Notes: generated from the sequence alone by a model not told the origin. 64,000 nt of DNA from Cordylochernes scorpioides (GCA_030710605.1 CP092865.1:136169500-136233499); one strand, 5' to 3'. Numbered from the stretch's first letter, positions 19,862 to 32,014 are shown. Numbers and translations: made by a program.

Positions 19862-20457
19862 GTACATAACGTAGTCGTTGTCGTGTCCAAAGAAGAGCCT
19901 CAGATGTCTCCATACATCTCTATTACAGCAGTCGCAATGTCCACTATCTTGGGTGTGTAAAGCTGCTGCTCTGGGTTCATGTCTATTTTCTGCAAGGCTG
20001 CGGCCTATAGGTTCTTGTGCCATCTGGATGTATTGTCATTCCTTTATAGTGTTTCGTTCTGAGTCTTGTTATAGTTTTTGTAATTCTTCTCTCAGAGTTT
20101 ATTTCGCATATTTGATCTTTCCTTATTTTTTGTTTAATTATCATGTATTTTGCCAAAGCATCACCATCAAATACTGAAATTTGTTATTTTCTTTGGCTCA
20201 ACTTTCTGACTTCCTTTGCCAATTCATCTGCCATCTCATTCCCCCCGATCCCAACATGGGCAGGAATCCATTGTACAATGCAGTTCTTCTCCAATGGTTC
20301 CAGTTGGGTGAGTAACGAGTGGGGCGTAATAGACATAGTGGTGGTGGTGATAAGGAATGAGTTACAACACCAGTTTTGGCAAATTCAAGCAAAATCCAAC
20401 CTGTATGCCTTTAAATTTCATTGAAGAGAGAGGTATCACTTTTGGTATATGAATATC
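19862..20457 (-). pseudogene. LINE ORF2 RNase H / C-terminal relic
   Basis: Minus-strand translation gives VQWIPAHVGIGGNEMADELA, the C-terminal motif of the RNase H domain in I/Jockey-type non-LTR retrotransposons. It continues with RKDQICEINSERRITKTITR and a GMTIHPDGTRTYRP segment. Several stop codons and frame slips follow. The end (CTCTTCTTTGGACACGACAA) matches the tail of the relic at 26600-27077, so both derive from one LINE family. It is dead and 5'-truncated. Confidence 0.7.
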
Positions 20458-20760
20458 ATCCTACCTCCGCCTTTACCGGTCCCAAGCCCGGATTAAAAAG
20501 GAGGAGGGGGAGCAGTAACAAGCTCGGTAAAAAACCTGGGCTCAGCTGGCCCTGTAAGGGCTCCTAATCCAGGAATACAGGATGAGCAGCGTTTATACTC
20601 CATGTTAGGAGCGGCTGCACATGGCGTCTGTTCCTCATGTCAGAGGTGGCCATTTCTTTAGGAGCCAAGTCGTCCTGCCACTGAGTAGTGCTCCCAGTCT
20701 TAATGACAAAGGCAGACGCATTCTACTTCACCCAGTGTGGATATAAGAAAGAAGAAGAAG
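20458..20760 (+). repeat. CCGGTCCCAAGCCCGG-family repeat, copy 2
   Basis: Starts CTCCGCCTTTACCGGTCCCA and ends GTGGATATAAGAAAGAAGAA, in the plus orientation. It lies directly against the LINE relic. Nothing recognisable is seen in 20761-21097. Confidence 0.6.
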
Positions 20761-21097
20761 ATCTCATCCTCCAGAAACTTTATGTTGTATTCTAGCCTGA
20801 AAATTGACCTTGTCAACTCACCAACTTAACACTTCTTTTGGTAAATTTGACCGATTTCATAACTCCTCTGGTAGGATGTTATGAAATCGAAGCCCTTCCT
20901 TTACTAATGAGGGCCAAAGCCCGAAACCATGGTATATAGGTTGGATTTTTGTCTTAATTTTCCAAAAATGGTATTGTGGCTCATTATTATCACCAGCTTA
21001 ACGTTTATACTGGGTTGATAAACATAAGGCATTGTTTTAGTGCATTTTTAAAGTGAGAGGTTCCACTTTTGGCACATGAATATCAACCTCCAGTAAT

Positions 21098-21525
21098 TCT
21101 ATATACAGTTACGAGCGTCATTCCTCATCTCCTAATCAACAATCAGTCATCAGTTTTCATCACTGTCACCGTTTGCTTTTTTTGGAATGGCGCCCTCCTA
21201 TTGGTTGGCTACGGTCACGCCACCTTCGCCCCCCCCCCCCCCCCCCACTCGCCTTTTCGTTTATGTTATTATTGTGTTGGAGCGGGTCGCTCCTTAAATA
21301 AATGCATATATTAGTTAATAACCAAATGGAATCCTCTCTTTCTTTTTCCCAGTAAGAGACGCCTACGGAAGCCAACAGTACATAGACAGATAAAGCACAT
21401 AGGCTATAGTTATTAACTAACATATGCATTTATTTAAGGCGCCAATTTATAATTGTAACAAATAATATTTGAATAAAAACATTCAATCGGGTAAAACACG
21501 GGCGTTGCCCGGGTCATTCGGCTAG
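21098..21525 (+). mobile_element. Non-autonomous Helitron-like element, 428 bp
   Basis: It starts TCTATATACAG and ends ACACGGGCGTTGCCCGGGTC, ATTCGGCTAG, then T. The last about 90 bases match the element at 1449-2050. Inside are a C homopolymer (about 21230-21246) and two 27-bp inverted arms (TAAATAAATGCATATATTAG at about 21296, its complement ending near 21437), which may mark a nested insertion. Confidence 0.65.
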
Positions 21526-21550
21526 TATTATATATTTAGAAACCTATATA

Positions 21551-21830
21551 CACCCATACCTCGCTTTGCGTCGGGGTTACGTTCCAAAAAAACACGACGC
21601 AAATTGAAACGACGCAAAGTGAAAATAAAATTTTGATGGCATGGCGCAATCAAAAACAAAGGTGTTGCCATATTTTAGGAAAAAAATATTTTTTTTTAAT
21701 TAAAGACTCGAATCCAAAACAACGCAACTTCGAAAATCTAACGACGCACAGTGAAAATCAGTAAAAATTAAGCAGCGACGCAACTTCGAAAAAAGCGCAA
21801 AACGAAACGACGCAAAGCGAGGTATTGGTG
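21551..21830 (+). mobile_element. Pogo/Tigger-like MITE, 280 bp
   Basis: Left end CACCCATACCTCGCTTTGCG (then TCG) and right end CGACGCAAAGCGAGGTATTG (then GTG) form a 23-bp inverted repeat with one mismatch. Both sides are flanked by TA (21549-21550, 21831-21832). Repeated CGACGCAA words lie inside. No coding. Confidence 0.85.
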
Positions 21831-22261
21831 TATAACAAAGAAATAGCAGCGAATCTTGTACTCAAATTTAGGGAAAAAATGCATCTCCTGAGAGGGCAAC
21901 TGAAAGAAAATGGCGCAAGCCATTAGCAAATTTCAGTTACGCGATCAGATGATTTTCTCTTAATTGTGCAAATAAGTCTGAAATAAAATTCTTTGGGCTC
22001 TTTTTTGTGAAGGCAACAATTCATTTGCATGTAATAATCTGTCAAAAAGGAACAAATATATTGAAGGTTTCTTCCAAATTATTTTATGGGTCCTTTTTGG
22101 TTTTTTTTTTATCCAAATTTCTGAATAAACGACACAAAGACATTTCCTGAGCATGCCGATGAGATTTGCATAACATGGCTGCTGCAACATCAGCTTCAAT
22201 CGTCGATTTTTTTCATTTTGTAATTACAAATTCAAATATTGGGTTTTTTCCCTGGTATATC

Positions 22262-22326
22262 AAGAATAGCCAACCAACCACGTATATGCTTTTGTCTTTT
22301 GTCTCTCGTCAGCATGATGCAAGCTG
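22262..22326 (-). ncRNA. Degraded hammerhead motif beside the truncated LTR element
   Basis: The minus strand carries ATG then CTGACGAGAGACAAAAGACA and, downstream, ACGTGGTTGG...GGCT, as in the hammerhead repeats. The GAAA box has become AAAA, so it should be inactive. The surrounding 21879-22330 begins GCATCTCCTGAGAGGGC and looks like a diverged member of the related palindromic repeat at 47715-47990. Confidence 0.4.
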
Positions 22327-22332
22327 TAAATC

Positions 22333-22785
22333 AAGAACACCTCCAAGCCCCAGGCCCCCGCTCCGAGGTACTACCAGAACACCCCCAAGCCCCAGGCCCC
22401 CGCTCCGAGGTACTACCAGAACAAGCCGCTGCCCCAGGTATCTGCCCCTAGACGATTTTACACTCCCATTCCTGAGCCAAAACCGGTCTACCCAAGGAAA
22501 ACCTACAATAAGAGTCCAGATTCAAACAGGAATAGGACAGAAGACGGGAGACCAATATGTTTCAAGTGTAACAAGCCAGGACACGTAGCGCGGTATTGCA
22601 GAGTCAAGTTTGTGAGGATCGTAGAAGAGGACCCCTCAGTTTCCCAAGACAAGAGCCAAGAAAATCTTCAAATGGACGAAAGGAAAGATTATACACGGCC
22701 TCGCCTCTATGCGGATGTTTGTAATGACACACAAATGAATATTCCTACAGGGAATAGATATTCCGTGTTGGAAGATTTAAACTAA
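22333..22785 (+). pseudogene. gag C-terminal part, family A, truncated
   Basis: Gag packages the element RNA into virus-like particles. This fragment keeps the proline-rich repeat region (units of about 14 residues around KPQAPAPRYYQ) and one CCHC zinc knuckle (CFKCNKPGHVARYC) that binds RNA. It is open to a TAA at 22783-22785. The N-terminal capsid-like part is gone, because the element is truncated. The 45-bp DNA units behind the proline repeats start at about 22336. Confidence 0.85.
22776..22782 (+). promoter_or_regulatory. Candidate -1 ribosomal frameshift site TTTAAAC
   Basis: The heptamer is phased as T TTA AAC in the gag frame, the canonical X XXY YYZ slippery form, and is followed at once by the gag stop TAA. 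The pol frame is open in -1 across this point. The full-length copy has the identical heptamer at 58472-58478. Slippage is inferred, not shown. Confidence 0.75.
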
Positions 22786-25700
22786 GTGTCGCGCCTGATT
22801 CCTTCAATCAAAGCAAGTCGACCATAAATGGAATTAGAAAGTTGGACCCTAGGTACAAAATTAATATTAATGTGGACAAGATAGGGTTATGCGAAGCTTT
22901 GATTGATACAGGCGCCGATCTTTCAGTGGTCGACCTAAGAACAGCACTTTTTGCTGGCCGTGAAATAAATAGTCTCACTAAAACGTGTTCAGGACCCGAT
23001 GGAAAAAAATTAGATATGGTAGGTAGCATTATTTTAGATTTAAAAATTGATGACACTGAATTATCCCACGAATTTGTAGTAATGGACGCGCATCTACGAA
23101 CTCTTATTCTTGGACGAGATTTCCTTAAAAAAATGAATGCTAAAATTGATTGTGAACGAGAAACAATAAAATATAATTTGATGAGTAATCATGACGTAAG
23201 CAAATATGATCTAAAAAAAATAAAGAGCACTACAGATACCGTTATACTTAAACTATCTATTAAATTGATTAGGGCCTCAATAGAAGCAGAGGATGGCGAA
23301 TATGTCATCGAAGAGAACAACAGAATGACTCAAACAAATGGTCTTCGATTGGCAAGAAGTTTGCTTACTGTCACAGATAAGAAAACCCATATCTGGATAA
23401 CGAACCCTTATCCTCGACCTTTAAAAATCATGAAAGACCAAACATTGGCTTATGGAAGTCTTCCTGCAGGGGTAAATTTTATAGAGAATAAAGAGAAGCA
23501 GAATGAAAATGACGAAATACAATTTCAAATAAACAAAAATTTATCATTTAAAGAACAAGAGAGGTTAAAACAAATTTTGGCCAAGTATACTGATTTGTTC
23601 TCATCGAGGTTAGGTAGGACCAGTTTGGCAAAACATCAGATTCATACAGAAGACGCAAAACCAATAAAGCACAAGCCTTACCGGGTAAGCGCTAAGGAAC
23701 GAACCATCATAAAGGATCAAATAGACGAGATGCTCGAAGAAGGAATAATTAGACAATCTTCAAGTCCCTGGTCCTTTCCCGTTATATTGGTCAAAAAACG
23801 AGATGGAAAATACAGATTTTGTGTGGACTACAGGAAATTAAATGAAGTAACAGTGAAGGATGTTTATCCAATCCCAAGAATTGATGATGTAATGGATACT
23901 CTCCAAGGATCCAAGTACTTCTCAGCAATAGATCTCAAATCGGGATATTGGCAAGTCGAAATTGAAGAGAGAGACAAAGAGAAGACGGCTTTCACTACTG
24001 CACATGGGTTATATGAATTCAACGTAATGCCCTTCGGTCTATGCAACGCCCCTGCTACTTTTGAGAGGAACATGGACAATGTCCTCGGAAATCTGAGATG
24101 GCAGATTTGCCTTTGCTACCTGGACGATGTAATTATATACAGCTCGGACTTTCCAACCCACATTAGAAGACTTGAAGCTGTCCTCAGATGCTTCAGCGAA
24201 TCTAATTTAAAACTGAACGCCAAGAAATGCAGATTTGCTTTCGAGGAACTTGAGATCCTTGGACATATAACCAACCAAGAGGGTATAAAACCTGCCGAAT
24301 ATAATATCAAAGCCGTTAGAGATTTTCCTCAGCCCAAGAAGGCCAAAGAAGTGCAATCATTCCTAGGAATGTGCTCATATTATAGAAAATTTATTAAAGA
24401 TTTCTCATTAATCGCTGATCCATTGACCAGTCTCATCAGAAAAAATGTGCAATTTATCTGGACAGGGCAACAGGAAGAAGCGTTCCAAAACCTTAAAAAA
24501 GCTCTTATGAATCCGCCAATTTTAGGTCACTTTGATCCAAATGCAGCCACCTGCATTCACACAGATGCCTCTAACATCGGCTTAGGCGCAACACTAATTC
24601 AAAATATCGGTGGCGAAGAGAAGGTAATATCATATTTGAGCCGAACCCTAAGTAACCCTGAGCAAAATTATTCAACCACCGAAAAGGAATGTTTAGCTGT
24701 AGTGTGGTCGATATCAAAATTACGGCCCTATTTATATGGAAGGCACTTTAAAATCGTAACTGATCATCACGCACTATGCTGGCTTAAGAATTTAAAAGAT
24801 CCGACCGGTCGATTAGCACGATGGGCACTGAAGATTCAGGAATATAATTTTGAAATTATACACAAATCGGGAAAAAACATCTGGACGCTGATGGTCTATC
24901 TAGAGGACCCTTACCAGAAAACGAATGGGACGAGGATTATGAAAGACTATTTTTGAATCAAATAATAGACGAAAAGGACGATTTTATTGAGAATATTAAG
25001 GAGAACCTTAGAGGAAACAAGCGTTCAATTACACAGAACTTTAAAGAAGAAAATGGGTGTCTCTACAAGAAAAATCCAAATCCTGAAGGTAGAGAATGGT
25101 TGCTGGTAGTGCCAAAGAAGAGAAGGAAAGAAATCATGAGTGAATACCACAACCATATGCTGAATGGCCATCTGGGCGTCGCCAGAACCACATACCGATT
25201 GAAGAATAAATACTATTGGCCTTCCATGCTGAATGATGTTTCCGAATTTGTAAAGACGTGCCATCTTTGCCAAAGTCGGAAAGGTTCAAATCAGTTGCCA
25301 TCTGGACTTCTACAACCTATTCCCCCAGCTAACTACCCTTTTGAAAAAATCGGAATTGACTTTGTTGGCCCCTTGCCATCAACGAAAAGAAGAAGGAAAT
25401 GGATAATTGTGTTGACTGATTATTATACCAAGTATGCTGAAACAAAGGCAGTACCAGAAGCGACAGTGAAAGAAGTCTCTACATTTTTAATCGAACATAT
25501 ATTTTTACGTCACGGGGCTCCAAGATTTCTTATCAGCGACAGAGGTTCACAATTCACTAGAAATTTGATGAAGGAGGTTATGAAAATGTGCAAAGTTAAA
25601 CATTGCTTCACAACGAGCTACCACCCCCAGACTAACGGACTAACGGAACGGCTAAATAGAACTTTAATCAATATGATCAGCATGTATGTGAATACGGATC

Positions 25701-26255
25701 AGAAGAACTGGGACGAAATCCTTCCTTTTATCACCCATGCATATAATACCACAATTCAAGAAACCACAGGCTACTCTCCATTTTTCCTGTTGTTTGGGAG
25801 GGAACCCATGTCCCTCTTAGACGACGAGAATATCCCAACGGACAGTAACATGGACGATTACGACGAATATATAGAAAACTACTTAGATAAAATAGCAAGG
25901 AGAGACGAGACAGGTAGTCATTAACAACACAGAGAAGACTCAGGAAAGAATGAAAAGAAACTATGACAAAAAACACAACGAGAGAATCTATGAACCAGGA
26001 CATTTAGTGGCAGTTTGGGCACCAGTCAGGAAAATCGGAAAATGTGAAAAACTATTGAGAAAATATTTTGGGCCATATCGAATATTAAAGAATCTGTCCA
26101 ACGTAAATTACTTAATTGAGCCGAAAGATAATCCTGGCCAAGACCCATTGATTGTCCATGTCTCAAGACTCAAACCCTATTTTGAAAGAATTGATGAGGT
26201 CACTCACGAGGACGTGACGACCTCTGGAGAAGGGGAAGTGTTGCATCATGATTAA
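22779..26255 (+). pseudogene. pol polyprotein pseudogene, family A
   Basis: Order: protease, reverse transcriptase, RNase H, integrase. Residue numbers here count from the TTG at 22842. The protease has LIDTGADLSVV (catalytic Asp about residue 22). The RT has SPWSFPVILVKKRDGKYRF and YLDDVII (about 426-432). RNase H has HTDASNIGLGATL (Asp about 575). The integrase, in the next frame, has an HHCC zinc domain ending CHLCQ and the DDE motifs GIDFVGP, SDRGSQF and LTERLNRT. Compared with the copy at 55003-58478 there is a 1-nt deletion near 24871 and a 4-nt duplication near 25900. The C-terminus runs into the 3' LTR and stops at 26253-26255. Confidence 0.93.
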
Positions 26256-26586
26256 TGCGCCTATTTTTAAAATTATTTATAATATTATTTTTAATATATT
26301 TAAAATTTAAATTATAAATTTATTTATTTTTATAAAACAGATTATTAATATAAAATATTATGTACTATAAAACATTTGTATTTTGATACACTAAATACCC
26401 TACATGCTTTAAACTTGGATGTGGTAAATAAAGGGAGATTCTAGGTGCTACCTAAATTTATAGTTGTCTTATTATTGACTGGTTTAACCTTGTAAGATGG
26501 TTGAGACACGTTCTGGAAAGATGCAAGACACGTCTGAGGAGAGACTCAAGACTGAAGAATCTGCCAAACCGCAGCCCAGTGCAACA
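26239..26586 (+). repeat. 3' LTR of the truncated family A element
   Basis: It runs from TGTTGCATCATGATTAATGC to CAGCCCAGTGCAACA, 348 bp. A purine-rich tract (GGAGAAGGGGAAG) precedes it and serves as the expected polypurine tract. The pol stop lies 15 bp inside it. An ATG at 26497 opens the 30-codon gag leader that all family A LTRs carry. Confidence 0.92.
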
Positions 26587-26599
26587 ATATCATAGTGAA

Positions 26600-27077
26600 T
26601 CGATTTTTGTTTAGATGGCAGGAATATGCACATTGGCCCTTTCAACATGCATTGGAATTTTCAGATTCCAAGGCATTCTTGCTTGCAACTGATGGCTCTA
26701 AACAATCACAAGACACAGAAGGAAACACTATAATGGAATGACAACACATCTAGATGTCACAAAAATCTACAGGACATGTAACAATTGTCCTGGTGTAACT
26801 AACACCTGCCTACATATTCTAATGTCCAGCAATGGCCGCAGTCTTGCATAAAATTGACATGGACCCAGAGCAGCAGCTATACACATCCAATATAGAGAAA
26901 ATTGCTGTGATAGAGATACACTTAGACATCTTAGGCTCTTCATTGGACACAACAACAACAACATAAAATTGGCATGGACTCAGAACAGCAGCTTTACACA
27001 GCCAAGATAGAGAACATTGCTCTGATAGAGATGCACGGAGATATCTGAGGCTCTTCATTGGACACCCCAACAACAAC
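26600..27077 (+). pseudogene. LINE ORF2 C-terminal relics, two tails in tandem
   Basis: Plus-strand frames give an RNase H start (LLATDGSKQSQDTEG), then a jump to the C-terminal zinc-knuckle region (CNNCPGV...CLHIL) and KIDMDPEQQLYT. The segment from ...GACATGGAC to CTCTTCATTGGACACA plus an ACA-rich tail appears twice (about 26845-26960 and 26965-27077), so the second tail joins the first. The same family is seen at 19862-20457. Multiple stops; dead. Confidence 0.65.
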
Positions 27078-28200
27078 TGATGGCTCTCAACACCCTATCA
27101 GATCATTCTGCCTCGAGACGAGCCACATGTGTTGCTACTGGGTTCAGGGATGGGTCGCTGACCCACAAATATTGCAGTTGCCAAGCCGTGCGACCCCTGC
27201 TCCAGAAAGTAATCTCTTCCTTTGACATGCCCCTGAATCTGCAGTCCTGGCTCTTCGGCATCAGCCTTCATCCCGAGGCAATTTAAATTTCTCACATAAA
27301 GTCTATAGCTCACTATTCCTCGAAGTAGACCTTCAGGTGGTAAGATGCCCATGGCAGTACTGATTTTGCGCTATGAAAGAATCCTACTCTCTGAAACAAT
27401 GTTACCGCGCGCAAGAGCATAATTACTACAAGTGTAGAACGACAATCCACGAGAGCCAATTCTGTTGTAAAAATGTCCCAATTTCTGAAGAAAAATTGGT
27501 TGAGTCTTCAAGCAACTCAATCACTATGCTGTTTGACAGATCAATAATCACAGCTCGCATAAATATTTGTCCAAACCGACTTTAATCATATTTGCTTTTT
27601 AGATTTTGATTTTGTTCAATGCCCGATATAAACAGAAGGCTGATATTGGTATACCACAAATTAAATTTTCTTAAATTATCTTTTGCATAGTTAATTTTTA
27701 TTAAAGTATAGGTAAAAGTTGGAATTATTATTCTCATATAAGCAGTTCAACTAAAAATATATATATGTTATAATATTTCACATGAAAAAAATACATCTTA
27801 TAGAGATACTTAAATAAAGATAATCTGTGTGGGAATGTAAGAAGAAGGAAAATAAATTTGACTAAAATAAGAAGCTCTAGTCGACCACATGTCCTGACTT
27901 TTAAAAATGGATGTTTAGGAGAACTGAGGTCACACATTGCCCCTTCCCCTTTCAGATCACTGTTTGCTTCCACTGAGAATAGTATAAAAATATGATGGAT
28001 TTGATAGTCAGGGGTGGCAGTTCTCTTCTAGGCTGTCTCCACACTGGTTGTTCCCAGGGTGGTCCTCGTACCTTCTCTTTCCTCTCCAACCTACTCCTCG
28101 GGGTTTTTTGGCTAATGGATTCTACCTTCTGTGCGTGCTTACCACGGATGCATAGTAAATCACCACATATAGTTGTTTTCACATAGACAAATGAGGGAAG
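27078..28200. other. No recognised gene; unassigned minus-strand frame 27098-27352
   Basis: The minus strand is open for 84 codons (GILPPEGLLRGIVSYRLYVR onwards), with balanced composition, but I do not recognise it. It adjoins LINE relics and may be more of the same or a stray exon. A second minus-strand frame at 27952-28224 has a basic, low-complexity look. No other feature was found. Confidence 0.2.
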
Positions 28201-29285
28201 ACTAACGTAAGGATGACAAGGCAATTTATTTTTATCAAAACAATCACCAACTTATTTACATTAAAGAACAGAGAGATAATGAGGAAATGATGCTGAGTAC
28301 AAATTATATGTTATAGAATCTGTTGATTAATTGAGATCGGTCTAGGTTTCTCTTGACCTTGAAAATGATACCTAGTGGCTTTACGTTTCGTAAAAAGCGG
28401 CTTTAGCATTATATCGTTATATAGTTCTTAGTGGAAATTCTTGGTTTTTTACGCTGTGGAATGTAGTCTATTGCGCTCATATTTTCAAGATCTGAACTCT
28501 AATCTATCCAGCATCTCCGCCAAAATGTTACATAGAAATTACTAAGACATAAACCCAGATGACAAGGCAATTTATTTTAATTCAAAGTAAAAACACATCT
28601 AGTGAGAAATTTATTTATAACCCAGGTTCTTGGAATGCAGAACACCAACTACCTGGGAAACCAACATAAAATAACAGAAAACAATGAGAAAAAAAAGGTG
28701 ATGAATAAAAAATATGTTAAATAATAATATATTAACTATTTTTAGAATATTTGACCACTATATACATTCCTGTTAAATAAAAAATGGCAGTGAACAAATA
28801 AAGTGAGGCAAGATATAATAAGAATAATGACTGATTTAATTCTTTCCCCGCCCCTTTCATTTCTCATAGATCTATAAAGAAGCCAAGAGAGAATAAACTG
28901 ACAAAATAAAACAAGAAAATACTTATAAGGAGCTGTAGATGGTATGATATTGCCATGTAGAAAATTAGGAAAGACAAAATTCAAGATGACACTGCAATTT
29001 TTATTTAAGACAAGAACAAACTATGAATGATCAAAAATAATATAAGCAATGAGGGAAGCTTACAGATTAACAAAATATAAACATTAAAAATGATACTCTG
29101 TTAATAAAATAATGAATACTTCGCTACAATATTTTCACTTGGCCACCTGGCAGAAAATAAACGGCCTGAAATACAGTCAAAGCTAAGATCTCACAGTAGT
29201 GTCAAGGGATGGGTCACATCGCGTACTTAATTTCCAAAGATGATACTGTACCTATTTGGAAAGAGGTGTCCTTTTAATTCTTCTA
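28201..29285. other. AT-rich, no gene; short word repeated three times
   Basis: GATGACAAGGCAATTTATTT or a close variant occurs near 28212, 28558 and 28986. On the minus strand each reads AATAAATTGCCTTGTCATC, as an LTR polyadenylation region might. A segment near 28610-28665 (AACCCAGGTTCTTGGAATGC) recurs in diverged form near 36046-36110 and 40215-40275. No ends or coding could be defined. Confidence 0.3.
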
Positions 29286-29503
29286 GTATATTGTTGTATA
29301 TATATTAAATAATTGCTAACACAGAGTCTGTGTAAGCTCACAGGTAAATAGGCGCTAACCGAAAGAAAAAAAGTTCCTTTGTTTCAATATTAGTTTCCCT
29401 TTTATATTTTGTTCTCTCTCTTGTAAATCAATAAATATCATGTTTAATTATTAATTCTTGGAATCAGTTTCATTAAAAATTCTAAGCAAAGTCAACATAT
29501 ATA
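29286..29503 (-). repeat. gene-like interspersed repeat, copy 3 (second half)
   Basis: Matches 1071-1300 closely (GTAAGCTCACAGGTAAATAG, GTTCCTTTGTTT, TTTTGTTCTCTCTCTTGTAA) with small indels that break the frame. It ends in the same TTGTTGTATATATATT word. Confidence 0.5.
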
Positions 29504-29619
29504 ATTTAAGAAAATATTTGAATAGATATATTTTAATTAATTTTTATATTGTAATGATATGTGTTTATATCACCATGCACTGCACAGTTCATATATAGGT
29601 TTTTCATTTTTAAAAGACA

Positions 29620-29686
29620 AGATTTTACACTTTAATAACAACATTTTACACTTTAATAACAACATTTTACACTTTAATAAAAATAT
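29620..29686. repeat. 21-bp tandem repeat, three units
   Basis: ATTTTACACTTTAATAACAA is repeated three times with one or two changes. The surrounding 29504-30204 is AT-rich and otherwise featureless. Confidence 0.8.
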
Positions 29687-30204
29687 TTTCATTTTTAACC
29701 GATATTTTCAATTTTATTTGATATTTTATCAATTATATTTGAAATATTAATAATTTTATTTTAAATATTCAAAATTTAATAGAAATACTTGTATTTTGAT
29801 TAGAGTAAGTCTCATTTATTACAATTTCTCTTCCATTTTAAGAAGCAATAAAAATTGGGATTTCTCTCTATTAAAGTTGATTAGGATTAATATGGCGTTG
29901 ATTTTATTTCTATGTTCCTACTAAAAGCTGGTTCTTGGCTCATATTTCAGCTGTTTTCATAGCTATTGTTTTAAAAAAACTTTCTTTAAGTGAATTAAAA
30001 TAGTACACATGTTATCGTTTTGGTTCAGATATTTTTCCATTGCATTTATGAAGAGCTAATTTTATTGTTTAATATCTTTCAAAATTGAACATATTTATTA
30101 GTTTTAGAATGGTATTATTATTTCCCAATATCTACTAGATGGAAGTTCTAAACTTATGTAATATTAATTTTGAACCTATAAAGACCTATTTAAGAGCATA
30201 GTTA

Positions 30205-30446
30205 TGCAACGGTTAAAGGTTAATCAGGTAAACAACTTGAATTAGAAATATAGGAAAAATTTAAAGCAATATTGAACACAGTGATTGTTTAAAATGGATA
30301 TAAAATATCTAAACTAGACCAATTTCAGTTATAGGGGGATTGCAATTTTAAAATATCATTTTGCACTTTAATGGCAGCACAATATTTAAACTTTTATAAC
30401 ATTTTTCCCTTTAATAACAAAATTTTCATTTTTAGGCGATATTTGC
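30205..30446 (+). repeat. Direct repeat, left copy (about 240 bp)
   Basis: GGTTAAAGGTTAATC through TTTTAGGCGATATTT matches 31780-32014 in order with scattered differences. The pair flanks the family C relic, as a duplication or as recombination between older repeats would leave it. Confidence 0.75.
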
Positions 30447-30482
30447 ATCTGTACAGAGTGAGAGAGGCAGTTCAGTATCGGG

Positions 30483-31436
30483 TTAGGCTAACAGTGCTGT
30501 ATTAGCTAGGGCTTGTTTGCATTGTTCAAACTGAACTTCAGCTTGTTCAGTCCATTTAATTTCGCTTCTATCCTTTTTCTTGGCACCCCTCAAGTATTCA
30601 TGAAGGATTGCCCGAGTCACTGCTGCATTGTTCAAAAAGGTACGATAAAAGTTTAGCATACCCAAATATATGCGTAATTCATGAACTGTTTTTGGTTTCT
30701 TATATTCTAGAATAGCTTTAACCTTTGTTGGGAGTGGTTTCACACCGTGAGAGGTAATTAGATATCCTAGAAAATCAATTTCCTGTACTAGGAATTTGGA
30801 TTTAGAAAGATTGATTCTTAATCCATAGGAATCTAGTCTTCTGAATAAGGTTCCAAGGTGGCTATAATGCTCTTCTTCCGTTTTAGAGGCTACCAGAATA
30901 TTATCTAAGAAGACAAATGCAATGTTAAAATTTCTTAAGACTTCATGCATGAATCTCTGAAAGGTGGCAGTAGCATTTCTAAGACCGAAACTTATTACAT
31001 TAAATTCGAATAGCCCAAAGGGAGTAATGATGGCAGTCTTTGGTTTATCTTCTTCAGCAATTGGAATCTGATAGAATGCCTTGCATAGGTCTATTTTTGA
31101 GTACACGCGAGTACCTTTTAAGATGTGGTGGAAATCGTCCAGTCTAGGGATTGGATAACGATCTGGAAGTGTAACTGCATTGAGTCTTCTATAATCACCA
31201 CAAGGTCTTAGTAATTCGTCCTTTTTTGAAACTAAATGTAGTGGACTCGCTCAAGGAGAATTTGAGGGTCTAATTATTCCATTATTTAACATATATTGAA
31301 ATTCTGCTTTAGCAAGAGTTAATCTCTGTGAATCTAGGCGACGGGCTTTTGAGTGAATTGGCTGACCTCTTGTAGGAATATAATGCTTAACGCTATGTTT
31401 TGCTTCTACAAAATCTGATGGTGATGAATCAAACAT
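30483..31436 (-). pseudogene. Ty3/gypsy pol fragment, family C, with dead RT
   Basis: A single minus-strand frame covers the start of the reverse transcriptase (GIIRPSNSP), a KIDLCKAFYQIPIAEEDKPK block and the region into the start of RNase H. The phrasing resembles the CsRn1-type branch of Ty3/gypsy elements. Two lesions are visible: a TGA in place of the conserved Trp after SNSP (about 31250), and FLDN where YxDD is needed, so the second catalytic Asp is Asn (about 30897). There are no LTRs and no integrase. The right flank (31437-31779) is unrecognised. Confidence 0.85.
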
Positions 31437-31779
31437 GAATCAATTTTTGCATTTCTTTATCTCTTGAAATCTTCGTATGCTTTTTTCTTTTCAATCACCT
31501 CCAGCTCACCAATGTGATGTGTCGATTTATTAGTCCAGCGATGGCTCAGAAAGCATTTCAAAGTTAGTGTTTTATTGGTATTACTTATTAGCTACATTTA
31601 ATATGGGAAGACAAAAAGACAAGCCCCTAGAATCTCTATTCTGGTCCTCTCTGGTTTCCGCCGCTGTGTCGCGCCGCGCAGCGGTGGTCATCTCCTATTT
31701 CATGGCGCCGCTATTATGTTTGTTGACGGCGTGGTGTGTCATCCCAGCAGGCTGGAAGGAAGTCTCTCAGCCCCCACAG

Positions 31780-32014
31780 GTTAAAGGTTAATCTGGTAAG
31801 CATCTTGAATTAGAAATATTGGAAAAATTTAAAGCAATATATTGAAAAGTGATTGTTTAAAATGGATATAAAATATCTAAACTAGACCAGTTATAGGGGG
31901 GATTGCAATTTTAAGATATCATTTTGCACTTTAATGGCAGCACAATATATTTGAACGTTTATAACATTTTCCACTTTAATAACAACATTTTCATTTTTAG
32001 GCGATATTTTTCGA
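31780..32014 (+). repeat. Direct repeat, right copy
   Basis: Partner of 30205-30446. Differences are scattered substitutions and one gap near GACCAGTTATAGGG, so the duplication is not recent. Confidence 0.75.

Larger units (their letters stand above)
22333..26586 (+). mobile_element. Ty3/gypsy LTR retrotransposon, family A, 5'-truncated
   Basis: Homology to the full-length family A copy (54684-59878) starts abruptly within gag at about 22333 and continues through pol into a 3' LTR. The 5' LTR and the first two thirds of gag are missing. ATAT follows the 3' LTR, matching the target choice of the other copies. Several frameshifts in pol make it dead. Confidence 0.92.

Noticed and set aside
22166-22588. 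Proline/arginine-rich open frame (and its twin at 58666-59019)
   Set aside because: It is the alternate frame of the family A gag proline repeats and zinc knuckle; the true gag frame is the one ending at the slippery site.
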